Assembly (NCBI RefSeq): GCF_014646195.1
Contig: NZ_BMMZ01000004.1
Coordinates: forward strand, 310,001-374,000
From: Microlunatus endophyticus
GTDB lineage: Bacteria; Actinomycetota; Actinomycetes; Propionibacteriales; Propionibacteriaceae
Reading direction: 5' to 3'
Length of the DNA: 64,000 nucleotides
How positions within the stretch are numbered: position 1 is the first letter of the stretch; the number at the start of each line of letters is the position of its first letter. The position numbers and the translations under genes are program-made. Positions 34,651 through 46,519 of the stretch are shown here, in pieces. The notes under the pieces were generated by a model that saw only the letters and a list, made by a program, of their open reading frames with translations, searched no databases and was not told the origin of the DNA.

Positions 34651-36889
34651 CCGGGAGTTCGGCGCGGTTGTCCACCGCCGCCGCGATCCGGTCACCGACC
34701 TGAAGCCGCCAGGGCTTGTCCGTCCCCTCTGCGGTCGCGGTCAGCGTGTTCCCAGAGCGCCGAACGACGTAGCTCGCGTCACCGACCCGGACCGCGATCT
34801 CCGTTCCGCGATCCACCTCGAAGGCACGCAGCGTCACACCGTCGGCGTGGTCGTATTCCGGCCCGTCGTCCCGTGTACCCCACGGCAGCACGGTCCCGGG
34901 CCGGACGAAGAGCGGCAGCGAGCCGAAGTCGTACGTCTCGGTGTACCAATACGGCCCACTCAGCTGCTTGCCGGTCAGCAGGTGGGTCCAGGTGCCATCC
35001 GGCACATAGAAGGTGGCCCGACCGTCGGCGCGGAAGATCGGCGCCACCAGCAACCGGTCGCCGAGCAGGAACTGGGTGTCGACGGCCACCGCGGTCCGGT
35101 CCTCGGGAAATTCCAGCAGCATCGGACGCATCACCGGGATCCCTTCGGTGTGGGCGATCCGACCGAGCTCGGACAGGTAACCCAGCAGCCGCATCTTGAG
35201 CCGGGCGAACGTACGGGTGACCTCGACTGCCTCGTCGTCGAAGGCCCACGGCACCCGGTAGGAGCTCGACCCGTGCAACCGCGAGTGGCTCGACAACAAG
35301 CCGAAGGCGACCCAGCGCTTGAAGATCGCCGGATCCGGGGTGCCTTCGAAACCACCGATGTCGTGGCTCCAGTAGCCGAAGCCGGACAGCGCCAGCGACA
35401 GGCCGCCGCGCAGTGACTCGGCCATTGCGGTGAAGGTCGATTCGCAGTCGCCGCCCCAGTGCACGGGGAACTGCTGGCCGCCGGCGGTCGCCGAGCGGGC
35501 GAACAGCACCGCCTCACCGTCGCCCCGCTCGCGACGTAGCAGGTCGAAGACGCACTGGTTGTAGAGCTGGGCGTAGTAGTTGTGCATCCGCTGCGGGTCG
35601 GAGCCGTCGTGCCAGGTCACGCCGTCAGTGGGGATCCGTTCGCCGAAATCGGTCTTGAAGCAGTCCACACCCTGGTCCAGCACAGCCTTCAGCTTGCCGG
35701 CGTACCAGGCGTACGCGTCCGGGTTGGTGAAGTCCACCAGTCCCATCCCCGCCTGCCAGAGATCGGTCTGCCACACGCCGCCGTCGGTGGTGCGGACGAG
35801 ATAGCCGAGTTGCTCGCCTTCGGCGAAGAGCGCCGACCGCTGGGCGATGTAGGGATTGATCCAGACGCAGATCCGCACCCCTTTGGCCTTCAGTCGGTCG
35901 AGCATCGCCTCCGGGTCCGGAAACATCGCCGGATCCCAGACGAAATCGCACCAGTGGAACTGCCGCATCCAGAAGCAGTCGAAGTGGAAGACGCTCAGCG
36001 GGATGTCCCGGCCCGCCATCCCGTCGATGAAGCTGCTGACGGTCTGTTCGTCATAGCCGGTGGTGAACGAGGTCGACAGCCACAGTCCGTACGACCAATC
36101 AGGCACCGCCGCCGGCCGGCCGGTCAGTGCGGTGTACTTGCTCAGGATCTGCTTCGGCGTCGGACCGTAGATCAGGTAATAGGTCAGCCGCTGACCCTCG
36201 ACCGAGAACTGGGTCCGCGAGGTCACCTCGGTGCCGATCTCGAAGCTCACCCGTTCCGGGTGAGCGACAAAGACGCCGTAACCGCCATCGGTGAGATAGA
36301 ACGGCACATTCTTGTACGCCTGTTCGGTGTTGGTACCACCGTCGGCGTTCCAGATGTCAACAGCCTGACCATTCTTGATGAAGGCGCCGAACCGCTCGCC
36401 GAGCCCGTAGACGTGCTCGCCGACCCCGATGGTCAACTGCTCGCGGACGAAGTGCCGGTCCTCATCGTCGGTGATCACGCCGATACTGTCGGCGGTCGAG
36501 GAGGTGAGGAGTTGATCATCGCCGATGAAGTCCAGTCGCCACGGACCGGCGGTGGGGATCTCGGCCCGGAGTGCGCCCGACCGGAAGCTGACCCTGTCAT
36601 CGGCGCGGTCGACCTGCGGCCGGGTTGCGGTAGTGTTGATCATGAAGTCCGGGCCGCGATCCCGGCCGCCGGTGAAGTGTTCGATCGTCACCCCGATCAC
36701 GTCCGGCGCAGGGCTGGACAGGGTGGTGGCGATCACGGGCCGGTTCAGTGTCGCACCGCGACCGGTGAGTGGCGCGGTGGCGGCGTAGACAGTCAGCCCG
36801 TCGGCGTCATCGGTGATCTGCTCGATGTCGCGCGCCTTCAGAATCTCGACACCGGGCAGGGTTTGCCAGTAGCCGTCGGTGAACTTCAT
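34643..36889 (-). CDS. yicI: Alpha-xylosidase, GH31 family
   Basis: A 748-residue GH31 enzyme resembling E. coli YicI. The N-terminal beta domain is followed by the barrel with the nucleophile Asp in CFKTDFGERIPTDG, the acid/base region HWGGDCESTF, and SGFGYWSHDIGGFEG; C-terminal beta domains close the protein. The KTDFGE motif is typical of alpha-xylosidases, which remove xylose from xyloglucan oligosaccharides (isoprimeverose). No signal peptide is seen, so it acts on imported sugars. Its start overlaps the beta-galactosidase stop by 4 bp. Confidence 0.9.
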   Translation of the reverse strand: MKFTDGYWQTLPGVEILKARDIEQITDDADGLTVYAATAPLTGRGATLNRPVIATTLSSPAPDVIGVTIEHFTGGRDRGPDFMINTTATRPQVDRADDRVSFRSGALRAEIPTAGPWRLDFIGDDQLLTSSTADSIGVITDDEDRHFVREQLTIGVGEHVYGLGERFGAFIKNGQAVDIWNADGGTNTEQAYKNVPFYLTDGGYGVFVAHPERVSFEIGTEVTSRTQFSVEGQRLTYYLIYGPTPKQILSKYTALTGRPAAVPDWSYGLWLSTSFTTGYDEQTVSSFIDGMAGRDIPLSVFHFDCFWMRQFHWCDFVWDPAMFPDPEAMLDRLKAKGVRICVWINPYIAQRSALFAEGEQLGYLVRTTDGGVWQTDLWQAGMGLVDFTNPDAYAWYAGKLKAVLDQGVDCFKTDFGERIPTDGVTWHDGSDPQRMHNYYAQLYNQCVFDLLRRERGDGEAVLFARSATAGGQQFPVHWGGDCESTFTAMAESLRGGLSLALSGFGYWSHDIGGFEGTPDPAIFKRWVAFGLLSSHSRLHGSSSYRVPWAFDDEAVEVTRTFARLKMRLLGYLSELGRIAHTEGIPVMRPMLLEFPEDRTAVAVDTQFLLGDRLLVAPIFRADGRATFYVPDGTWTHLLTGKQLSGPYWYTETYDFGSLPLFVRPGTVLPWGTRDDGPEYDHADGVTLRAFEVDRGTEIAVRVGDASYVVRRSGNTLTATAEGTDKPWRLQVGDRIAAAVDNRAELPVS

Positions 36890-38931
36890 TCCTCGCCTCC
36901 ATCGATCGGCCGGAGCACGGCGACGTCCTCGCCCGGCAACTCGAGTTGATCACCGACCAGCGTGTCGGTGAGCAGGTCACGCCAACGTCCCGGGACCGTG
37001 ACGACGACGTCCTCGACCTTGTGGTTGATCACGAACACCAACTCGCCGCGCCGGACTGCCTCGACCTGATCGGGCAACTCAGCCAGCACCGGCCGTACCC
37101 CGGCTTCGTCGAGCACCGCCGTGATCAACTGTGCGAGCCAAGCGTCCTCCGGCAGCGTCGCCAGATACCAGGCCGTTCCTTGCTGGTAGTCGTTGCGGAC
37201 CACTGCCGGCAATCCGTCCACCGGCCAGCCGGCGAATGTGGCGATGATCTCGGCGCCCTCGGCCCGGAGTTGTTCGGACCAGACCCGGACCGGACCGTCG
37301 CCGAGCAGCTCCGAGGTGACCACGACCTCGTGGGCGTCCGGCAGCGGCAGCCACTGCTCGCCGCTGGCGCCGATCACATCGGTCAGATCGACCGGGAAGC
37401 GTCCGCGCCGGACGTGCCCGTTGGAGTCCGCGACACCGGAGAACGGACCCAGCACGAGCGTTCCGCCGGCCGCGACGAAGTTCTGCAGGTTGGCTGTCGC
37501 ATCGTCGGTGAGCAGGTACGCGGTCGGCGCGAGCACCACCCGGTAGCCCGACAGGTCGGCCGTACTGGCCACGATGTCGGCAGTGACGCCAGCCCTCCAC
37601 AGCGGTGTGTACCAGGCCTGCAGCTGCTCCAGCGGCTTGAGCCGGTTACTGGGGACTGCGGGCTCCTCGGCCGCCCACCAGCTGTCCCAGTCGAAGATCA
37701 TCGCCACCTCGGCTGTGACCTCCTCGTCCTGGACAGCCGGTGACAGCGCCTTCAGCTCCTGGCCGTGCGCGAGGTGGGCGCGCCAGCGATCACTGTCCTC
37801 ACCAGCGTGCGGCACCAGCGCAGCGTGGAAGCGTTCGGTGCCGGCCGTCGAGGCGCGCCACTGGAAGTAGCAGGACCCGCCGGCACCACGACCGATCGCC
37901 CGCAACGACTCCAGCCGGGTGCGGCGTACGGATTTGGCCACGTTGTGCCCGCGCCAGTTGACCGCCCCGGCTGCCTGCTCCAGCAGCATCCAGCCGCGTT
38001 GCCCGTCGTCAGTGTGCCCGAGTGAGCGCATCAGGTCACTGGTCAGCGACGCCTCGACGATCGACCGCGGGTCGTTCGGATCGGGGTAGACGTCGTCGGC
38101 GATCACATCCAGGTGCGGCGCCCAGGTGCGATAGTCCGCACCCCAGTAGAACCGCATCAGGTTGGTGGTGACAGGCACCAGCGGATTGGCATCGATGATC
38201 ATGGAACGCTGCTCGAGATAGCCCTCCAGCAACAGATCGGAGACGAACCGGTGGAAGTCCAGTTGCTGGCTCGGATTGATCAGATACGGCGCCTGCCGAG
38301 GCGGGATGATCTCGGCCCACTCGCTGTAGCGCTGGCTCCAGAAAGCCGTGCCCCAGGCCGCGTTGAGCGCGTCGAGATCCTGATAGCGGGCCTGTAACCA
38401 GCCGCGGAACCCCACCGCGCACTGGTCGCAGTAGCAGGGCGTGCCGTACTCGTTCCCGACGTGCCACATCGCGACCGCCGGATGGTCACCGAAGCGACGC
38501 AGCAACTCCGCGACGATCAGCCGCGACCGCTCCCGATAGACCGGCGAGCTGGGGCAATAGTGGTTGCGCGAACCCCAGCCCAGCCGTACGCCCTCCGCGG
38601 TGACCGGGAGCGTGTCCGGCCACCGGTGGCCAAGCCACGGCGGCGGTGACGCGGTCGGCGTCGCCAGGTCGATCGCCACCCCGTGGTCGGCCAGCAGGTC
38701 GATCACCTGCTCCAGCCAGCCGAAGGTGAATCGGCCCGGCTCCGGCTCGAGACTCGCCCAGCTGAAGATCCCTACCGAGGCCAGATTGACCCCCGCGTCC
38801 TGCATCAGCCGGGCATCCTCGGCCCAGATCTCCGGTGTCCACTGTTCGGGGTTGTAGTCACCGCCGTACAGGATGCCGAGGCGTTCGGTGAGTTCGGCGA
38901 GGCCGGGCCGGACAGTACGAGGGCTGGGCAT
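36886..38931 (-). CDS. Beta-galactosidase, GH42 family
   Basis: A 681-residue GH42 enzyme. The barrel starts with LGILYGGDYNPEQW; the acid/base Glu is in AMWHVGNEYG, the zinc-cluster-like cysteines in CYCDQC, and the nucleophile Glu in GWMLLEQAAG. The trimerisation and C-terminal beta domains are present. There is no signal peptide, so it is cytoplasmic. It is co-translated with the alpha-xylosidase; the pair would strip galactose and xylose side groups from xyloglucan-type oligosaccharides. That substrate is inferred. Confidence 0.91.
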   Translation of the reverse strand: MPSPRTVRPGLAELTERLGILYGGDYNPEQWTPEIWAEDARLMQDAGVNLASVGIFSWASLEPEPGRFTFGWLEQVIDLLADHGVAIDLATPTASPPPWLGHRWPDTLPVTAEGVRLGWGSRNHYCPSSPVYRERSRLIVAELLRRFGDHPAVAMWHVGNEYGTPCYCDQCAVGFRGWLQARYQDLDALNAAWGTAFWSQRYSEWAEIIPPRQAPYLINPSQQLDFHRFVSDLLLEGYLEQRSMIIDANPLVPVTTNLMRFYWGADYRTWAPHLDVIADDVYPDPNDPRSIVEASLTSDLMRSLGHTDDGQRGWMLLEQAAGAVNWRGHNVAKSVRRTRLESLRAIGRGAGGSCYFQWRASTAGTERFHAALVPHAGEDSDRWRAHLAHGQELKALSPAVQDEEVTAEVAMIFDWDSWWAAEEPAVPSNRLKPLEQLQAWYTPLWRAGVTADIVASTADLSGYRVVLAPTAYLLTDDATANLQNFVAAGGTLVLGPFSGVADSNGHVRRGRFPVDLTDVIGASGEQWLPLPDAHEVVVTSELLGDGPVRVWSEQLRAEGAEIIATFAGWPVDGLPAVVRNDYQQGTAWYLATLPEDAWLAQLITAVLDEAGVRPVLAELPDQVEAVRRGELVFVINHKVEDVVVTVPGRWRDLLTDTLVGDQLELPGEDVAVLRPIDGGEE

Positions 38932-39005
38932 GGATCGGGTTCCTGATCATCGTCGACGGGTGCTGCTCGATTATCGGGTACGCCACCGGATGTGATTGAC
39001 GCCGG

Positions 39006-39812
39006 TCACCGATCTCGCTGGAACCGCGCGTGGAAGAGCAGCACGCCGGCCGACACCGCGACGTTGAGCGAGTCGGCGTGGCCGAGCATCGGGATCCGGA
39101 CCCGATCGAATCCGCGCCAGGCTTGCGACGGACCGGAATGTTCGTTGCCGAGCACGATCGCGGTCGGCCCGGACCAGTCCGCTGCGGTGTAGGCGACACT
39201 CCCGTCGGCGTCGGCGATCTTGATCGCGATCGACCGCGACCGCAGCCACGCGGCTGCTTCGGCCGGAGACTCGATGGTGATGTGCGGCACGGTCAGCGTC
39301 CGGCCGCGACTGCCCTTGAACACCGTCCCGGCGCTCGTCCGGGCCCGGGTACCGGTCATGATCAACAGATCCGCACCGCAGGCGTCCATGGTCCGTATCA
39401 CCGTGCCCAGGTTGCCGGGACTGGCCAGACCGTCGGCCACCACGACCAGCGGTTCGGCTCCCAGAGCGACTTCATCGCGATGCCATTGCGGCATCCTGAT
39501 CACCGACGCGATCCCGTCGACACTCCGGTGCGAATCGGACAGCCGTCCGATCGTCTTCTCCGAGACCTGGTACGCGACCCCGGACCGGGTTGCTACGACC
39601 TCGGCCAGCCCGCGCCCTTCGTCGGAATACAGCAGCTCCGGCGTGCAGAAGAACGACTCGACCGCTATGCCGGCATCCAGGACTGCGCGATGGGCCCACA
39701 GCCCGGAGATCAACAGCAGGCCCGGCTCAGCGCCTCGGCCGACCTGCAGCGCGTGACGGACGTCGGGATGAGCTGCGCCGACTGCGCGCAATGCGCGCAG
39801 ATCCGCCGCCAT
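39006..39812 (-). CDS. SpoU/TrmH family RNA 2'-O-methyltransferase
   Basis: A 268-residue SPOUT enzyme. A substrate-binding L30-like N-terminus is followed by the three SpoU motifs: GNLGTVIRTMDACG (1), IVLGNEHSGPS (2) and IPMLGHADSLNVAVSAG (3), which form the AdoMet trefoil knot. It methylates a ribose of tRNA or 23S rRNA; the target is not evident. It lies between the glycosidase pair and the MDMPI-like gene on the same strand. Confidence 0.9.
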   Translation of the reverse strand: MAADLRALRAVGAAHPDVRHALQVGRGAEPGLLLISGLWAHRAVLDAGIAVESFFCTPELLYSDEGRGLAEVVATRSGVAYQVSEKTIGRLSDSHRSVDGIASVIRMPQWHRDEVALGAEPLVVVADGLASPGNLGTVIRTMDACGADLLIMTGTRARTSAGTVFKGSRGRTLTVPHITIESPAEAAAWLRSRSIAIKIADADGSVAYTAADWSGPTAIVLGNEHSGPSQAWRGFDRVRIPMLGHADSLNVAVSAGVLLFHARFQRDR

Positions 39813-39906
39813 TGAAGGTCCACCTCATGGCGACCATGGTGGCGCCGGGCGAGCCGGGCTGCAACGGGATTTCAGCGTGCCGCCGTGGCGTGCCGAGTCC
39901 GCGCTC

Positions 39907-40719
39907 CTAGGGAGTGATCGCGGTCGCCAGCGCCTTCTCGACCGCGGAGCGATCGCCGTCGACGCCGACCCCGGCACTCTCCAGCGGGATCCGGCGCCAC
40001 AACACCAGCAGTAGATCACGCGCGGGCCCGCTCACGACCGCGGCCGGGTCCTGGCGTATCCGTCCGTCCTCGTGCGCGCCGAGCTGGAAGGTCGCGCCCG
40101 CGTCGACCGCGTGCAGCGCCACGATCCGGGCCAACGGCTGGATCCGGCCCAGCCGCACCTGACGCGGCTCCATCACCTGGACGACCTCGTCGATCCCGTC
40201 GGCCCACAGCGCCGGCGTCAGATCGACCGCACCGTCGAACACCTCCGCCGACCACCGGCCGGAACCAGCGGCGTAGAGATCACCGAGATGGATGAGCGTC
40301 TCGTGGACCTGGCGGCGGTGCCAGAAGGACGCCGGCCCGGGGCCGAGGAGAGTCGAACCGGTCCGGTCCGGGCCGAGTTCGGTGAGCGTGTCCGTCAACT
40401 CCGCAGCGGTGCTCGCATACAAGCCGGGAAGGTCGTCCGGATCCCGATCCAGGGGCGACGTGTGCTCGGCGCGAGCCTGTGCCGCAGCCCAGTGATGGAT
40501 CCCGGCAAGATGTACGACAAGATCGCGCACGGTCCAGTTGTCGATGCCGGGAACCGGCCTGGTCGGGTCGGCCGGCGCGATCCCTGCCGCGAATGCTGAC
40601 TGCAGCCGGGCGAGCTTCGCCAGATGGTCGATGCCGGCCGATCCGTCGCGCGGACGGCCGGAGATCGGATCGATCGCGGACGCAGTCACGGACCGAACGC
40701 TACCGGCGGGCACCGACAT
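39907..40719 (-). CDS. Maleylpyruvate isomerase family (MDMPI) protein
   Basis: A 270-residue protein with an N-terminal DinB/MDMPI metal-binding bundle (DNWTVRDLVVHLAGIHHWA) and a C-terminal MDMPI domain (DAGATFQLGAHEDGRI, VVSGPARDLLLVLW). Proteins of this TIGR03083-type group are thought to be mycothiol-dependent; the true substrate is unknown and no gentisate pathway is nearby. ATG 40719 is used; a GTG about ten codons downstream is an alternative. Confidence 0.85.
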   Translation of the reverse strand: MSVPAGSVRSVTASAIDPISGRPRDGSAGIDHLAKLARLQSAFAAGIAPADPTRPVPGIDNWTVRDLVVHLAGIHHWAAAQARAEHTSPLDRDPDDLPGLYASTAAELTDTLTELGPDRTGSTLLGPGPASFWHRRQVHETLIHLGDLYAAGSGRWSAEVFDGAVDLTPALWADGIDEVVQVMEPRQVRLGRIQPLARIVALHAVDAGATFQLGAHEDGRIRQDPAAVVSGPARDLLLVLWRRIPLESAGVGVDGDRSAVEKALATAITP

Positions 40720-40766
40720 CCCGCTGTCGACGAATTCGGTCGTACGGCTCCGCGTGGGATGATGGG

Positions 40767-40808
40767 ATGCCTCAGCTCAACGACCAGGAACGGACGCCGC
40801 CTCAGTGA
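40767..40808 (+). CDS. 13-codon upstream ORF coupled to lepA
   Basis: ATG 40767 opens [13 protein letters not shown], whose TGA overlaps the lepA GTG start as GTGA. lepA itself has no clear ribosome binding site, so ribosomes finishing this peptide would restart on lepA. TGGGAT lies at the 12-nt offset seen for other candidate leaderless starts in this window. It could instead be a non-functional overlap. Confidence 0.45.
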   Translation: MPQLNDQERTPPQ

Positions 40809-42685
40809 CCTCCGCAGCCGCTCACCGCATCGGGTCGGCACCGCAACCGGGCCGGACCGACGCGCGTCTGATCCGGAACTTCTGCATCATCGCCCACATC
40901 GACCACGGCAAATCGACGCTGGCCGATCGGATGCTGCAACTCACCGGTGTGGTGGACGAACGGGCCATGCGGGCGCAATACCTGGACCGGATGGACATCG
41001 AGCGCGAGCGCGGCATCACCATCAAGTCCCAGGCCGTACGGATGCCGTGGACGGTGCGCGCCGACTCGGGCGACACCACGTACGTGCTGAACATGATCGA
41101 TACGCCCGGCCACGTCGACTTCACCTACGAGGTCTCCCGCTCGCTGGAGGCGTGCGAGGCGGCCGTCCTGTTGGTCGACGCGGCCCAGGGCATCGAGGCG
41201 CAGACGTTGGCCAACCTGTATCTGGCCCTGGACGCAGACCTGCAGATCATCCCGGTGTTGAACAAGATCGATCTGCCCGGTGCCGAGCCGGAGAAGTACG
41301 CCGCCGAGCTGGCCGGAATCATCGGCTGTGATCCGGGCGAGGTGCTGCGGGTGTCGGCCAAGACCGGCGAGGGCGTACCGGAGCTGCTGGACGAGATCAT
41401 CGCCCAGACCCCGGCGCCGGTCGGGGTCACTGACGAACGCGCCCGGGCATTGATCTTCGACTCTGTCTATGACACCTACCGCGGCGTGGTCACCTACGTC
41501 CGGGTGGTCGACGGCCGGATCAGCCACCGGGATCGGATCCTGATGATGTCGACCAAGGCCACCCACGAGGTGCTCGAGGTCGGGGTGATCTCGCCCGAGC
41601 CGACCCGGACCGACTCGTTGTCGGTCGGCGAGGTCGGCTATCTGATCACCGGCGTCAAGGACGTACGCCAGTCCCGGGTCGGCGACACCGTCACCCTGCA
41701 GTCCAAACCGGCGACCGATCCGCTGGCCGGCTACCGGCATCCCAATCCGATGGTCTACGCCGGCCTGTATCCGATCGACGGCGCCGACTACCCGGAGTTG
41801 CGGGAGGCGCTGGAGAAGCTGCAGCTCAACGACGCGGCGCTGGCCTACGAGCCGGAAACGTCGGGGGCATTGGGATTCGGTTTCCGGATCGGCTTCCTCG
41901 GGCTGCTGCACATGGAGATCGTCCGGGAGCGGTTGGAGCGCGAGTTCAACCTCGATCTGATCTCCACCGCTCCGAGCGTGGTCTACCGGATCGTGATGGA
42001 GAACGGCTCCGAGCACACCGTCACCAATCCGTCGGAATTCCCCACTGACGGCAAGATCGCCGAGGTCTACGAGCCGGTCGTCCGGGCGACCATCCTCAGC
42101 CCGTCCGAATACATCGGAACGATCATGGAGCTATGCCAGGCCCGACGTGGTGTGCAACTCGGCATGGATTACCTGTCGGCCGATCGGGTGGAGATCCGCT
42201 ACACGCTGCCGCTGGCCGAGATCGTCTTCGATTTCTTCGACGCCCTCAAGTCGCGGACCAAGGGCTTCGCCAGCCTGGACTACGAGCCGTCGGGGGAACA
42301 GGAGGCCGACCTGGTCAAGGTCGACATCCTGTTGCACGGCGAGCCGGTCGACGCGTTCTCCGCGATCGTGCACCGGGACAAGGCCTACAGCTACGGCGTG
42401 GAGATGGCCGGCAAGCTCAAGGACCTCATCCCGCGGCAGCAGTTCGAGGTGCCGATCCAGGCGGCCATCGGCGCCCGGGTGATCGCGCGCGAGACCATCC
42501 GCGCGATGCGCAAGGACGTGCTGTCCAAGTGCTACGGCGGTGACATCACCCGCAAGCGCAAACTGCTCGAGAAGCAGAAAGAGGGCAAGAAGCGGATGAA
42601 GATGGTCGGCCGGGTCGAGGTGCCGCAAGAGGCCTTCGTCGCCGCGCTGGCTACGACCGAGCCGGCCAAGGACTCCAAGAAGTAG
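40805..42685 (+). CDS. lepA: Translation elongation factor 4 (LepA)
   Basis: A 626-residue GTPase that acts on the ribosome in back-translocation or initiation quality control. G motifs are AHIDHGKST (G1), RGITIKSQ (G2), DTPGHVD (G3), NKID (G4) and SAKTGEG (G5). The LepA-specific C-terminal domain ([20 protein letters not shown]) is complete. GTG 40805 overlaps a 13-codon upstream ORF. In related genomes it follows rpsT closely; here 7 kb of accessory DNA lies between. Confidence 0.96.
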   Translation: MTSAAAHRIGSAPQPGRTDARLIRNFCIIAHIDHGKSTLADRMLQLTGVVDERAMRAQYLDRMDIERERGITIKSQAVRMPWTVRADSGDTTYVLNMIDTPGHVDFTYEVSRSLEACEAAVLLVDAAQGIEAQTLANLYLALDADLQIIPVLNKIDLPGAEPEKYAAELAGIIGCDPGEVLRVSAKTGEGVPELLDEIIAQTPAPVGVTDERARALIFDSVYDTYRGVVTYVRVVDGRISHRDRILMMSTKATHEVLEVGVISPEPTRTDSLSVGEVGYLITGVKDVRQSRVGDTVTLQSKPATDPLAGYRHPNPMVYAGLYPIDGADYPELREALEKLQLNDAALAYEPETSGALGFGFRIGFLGLLHMEIVRERLEREFNLDLISTAPSVVYRIVMENGSEHTVTNPSEFPTDGKIAEVYEPVVRATILSPSEYIGTIMELCQARRGVQLGMDYLSADRVEIRYTLPLAEIVFDFFDALKSRTKGFASLDYEPSGEQEADLVKVDILLHGEPVDAFSAIVHRDKAYSYGVEMAGKLKDLIPRQQFEVPIQAAIGARVIARETIRAMRKDVLSKCYGGDITRKRKLLEKQKEGKKRMKMVGRVEVPQEAFVAALATTEPAKDSKK

Positions 42686-42715
42686 CGCCGGGACGTAGCG
42701 AGTAAGCTCGCCGAT

Positions 42716-42803
42716 GCGCGGGAGCCCGGGGACGAAGCCGGGCTGAGAGGGCGAATCTGCCGACCGTCGAACCTGATCTGGGTCATGCCAGCGAAGGGAG
42801 CAG
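42716..42803 (+). promoter_or_regulatory. TPP riboswitch (THI element)
   Basis: The conserved blocks are read directly: GGGAGCCCGG, GGGCTGAGAGGG (pyrimidine-binding arm), then GAACCTGATCTGGGTCATGC and GCGAAGGGAGC (pyrophosphate-binding arm). It ends just before the thiO ATG. TPP binding would hide the ribosome binding site (GAAGGGAG) and shut off thiOSGE. Confidence 0.93.
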
Positions 42804-42807
42804 CCGG

Positions 42808-44009
42808 ATGCGGCATCCGCACCGTGACGTCGTGGTGATCGGCTACGGGATTGTCGGGGCGCTCGCGTGCTGGCGCGCCGCGGCCGCAGGGCAGACGGTC
42901 ACCTGCCTGGATCCCGAGCCCGGCACCGGGGCGACCTACGCCGCCGCAGGGATGCTGGCCGCGGTCACCGAAGCGGATTTCGGTGAGCCGGACCTGCTCC
43001 GGCTCAACCTCCACTCCGCCCGGCGGTGGCCGGATTTCGCCGCTGCCATTGAGCGGACCGCGGGCACCGGTATCGGCTATCACCGCTGCGGCGTGCTGAC
43101 CGTCGGCTACGAACGGGCCGATCATGATCAACTCCAGCGGCTGGCGCAGTTGCAGCAGCATTCCGGCCTGGCCGTGACGCCGGTGACCACCGAGGAGGCC
43201 CGGGCCCGTGAGCCGATGCTCGGACCGCGGGGGATCGGCGGCTACTGGGTGCCTGCCGACGGACAGGTCGATCCGCGCCGGCTGATGCAGGCGCTGAAGA
43301 TCATCACCGATGATCACGGCGTACGAGTCGTCCGCCGATCGGCCGCCCAGCTGATGGATGATCATGACGGCCGGGTCGTCGGTGTCGTCGACGAGATCGG
43401 CGACGAGCATCCCGTCGATCGAGTGGTGGTCGCTGCCGGGTACGCGTCCGGTCCGCTGCTGGCCGCACACCCTCGATTCCAGGTCCCGGTCCGGCCGGTG
43501 AAGGGTGAGCTGATCCGACTCGACGGCGGGCTGCCGGGCTGGTCGCCGGAATCTCGGATCATCCGCGGCTTCGTCCAGCAGCGCCCCATCTACGTCGTCT
43601 TCCGGGCTGCCGACGATCGCACCGGCGGCCAGGAGGTCGTGATCGGCGCGACCTCGCAGGAGTGGGCGGACGACCGGCAGGTCACGGCGGGCGCGGTCTT
43701 CGCGTTGTTGCGGGACGCGCGTGCGCTGCTGCCGGGCATCGACGAGTTCGCGATCAAGGAGACCACCACCAGAGCACGCCCGGCGACGCCGGACAATCTG
43801 CCGATCCTCGGCCGGTCGGGCATTCCCGGCCTGGTGATCGCGACCGGGCACTACCGCAACGGCATCCTGCTGGCCGCGGCAACCGCGGAGGCCCTGGATC
43901 TGATCTTCGCGGGCCGGGAGCTGCCCGACGTCTGGAAACCCGCAGATCCGCGACGATTCCACGATCAGCCGTCTGACCATGATCAATTGGGGAAGTCGGA
44001 AGGAGCGCC

Positions 44010-44031
<22 letters not shown>
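42808..44031 (+). CDS. thiO: Glycine oxidase
   Basis: A 407-residue FAD enzyme of the DAO family that oxidises glycine to the imine used for the thiazole ring of thiamine. The N-terminal dinucleotide motif is VVIGYGIVGALACWRAAAAG; the C-terminus carries RARPATPDNLPILGRSGIPG and ATGHYRNGILLA. It is first in the riboswitch-controlled operon and overlaps thiS by 22 bp. Confidence 0.92.
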
Positions 44032-45750
<1,719 letters not shown>

Positions 45751-45758
<8 letters not shown>

Positions 45759-46389
45759 AGTCCAGACCGCCGGTCCGGGTCCGCTTCAGCTCGAAGAAGT
45801 GCGGATTGCCGGCCAGCAGCACCGCGCCGTCGAACATGTCCAGCGCCTGCTGCCCGCGGGGGATCGCATTCAGCACCGGGCCGAAGAAGGCAACGCCGTT
45901 GACGTGGATGGTCGGAGTGCCGACGTCCTGCCCGACCGGATCCATCCCCTCGTGATGGCTCTTCTTCAGTGCCTCGTCGTAATCGGTGCCGTCGGCGGCC
46001 TCGGCCAACTCAGCCGGCAGACCGACCTCCTCGAGTGACTCCTTGATCACCAGGTCGTAGTTCTCGTCGCCCTTCTCCTTGCGGTAACCCAGGTTGTGGA
46101 TCCGGGTGCCCATCGCGGTGTAGAGGTCACGCAGGATCGGCTCGCCCTTGGCCTCGGCGGCGGCGATGGCGACACGGACCGGACGCCAGGCCGGAACCAG
46201 GCCCTTGGCATAACCGGGATCCAGGTCACGCCCGGAGTTGAGGACGGCCAGGCTCATCACGCGGAACCGCAGGTCGATGTCGCGCTGCTTCTCCACCTCG
46301 AGGATCCAGCGGGACGAGATCCAGGCGAAGGGGCAGATCGGGTCGAAGTAAAAATCAACTTTGGGCCGCTGGGCCGCGGTTGCAGTCAT
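45751..46389 (-). CDS. DsbA-family mycothiol-dependent nitroreductase-like protein
   Basis: A 212-residue thioredoxin-fold protein closely resembling M. tuberculosis Rv2466c ([46 protein letters not shown]). As I recall Rv2466c, it has a CPWC site; here the motif is C19-P-F-A22, and C19 is the only cysteine in the protein. It would therefore have to work through a mixed disulfide with mycothiol rather than an internal disulfide. The gene is convergent with thiE. The role is probably redox or nitro-compound reduction. Confidence 0.85.
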
Positions 46390-46519
46390 CCGGAACTCCT
46401 GAACGAGACGATCGTGAGAAATCGAGATGGTTGAACGGTACGCCGTGGCCGGACGCCCGCTGCAACATCCCGCCTGCTGAACTCGGGATCGAGGTCCCTC
46501 AGCCCGATATCGTCAGCAC

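Noticed and set aside
46390..46519. Possible tRNA or sRNA in the DsbA/AI-2E divergent gap
   Set aside because: No cloverleaf, T-loop GTTCRANYC or terminator was found.
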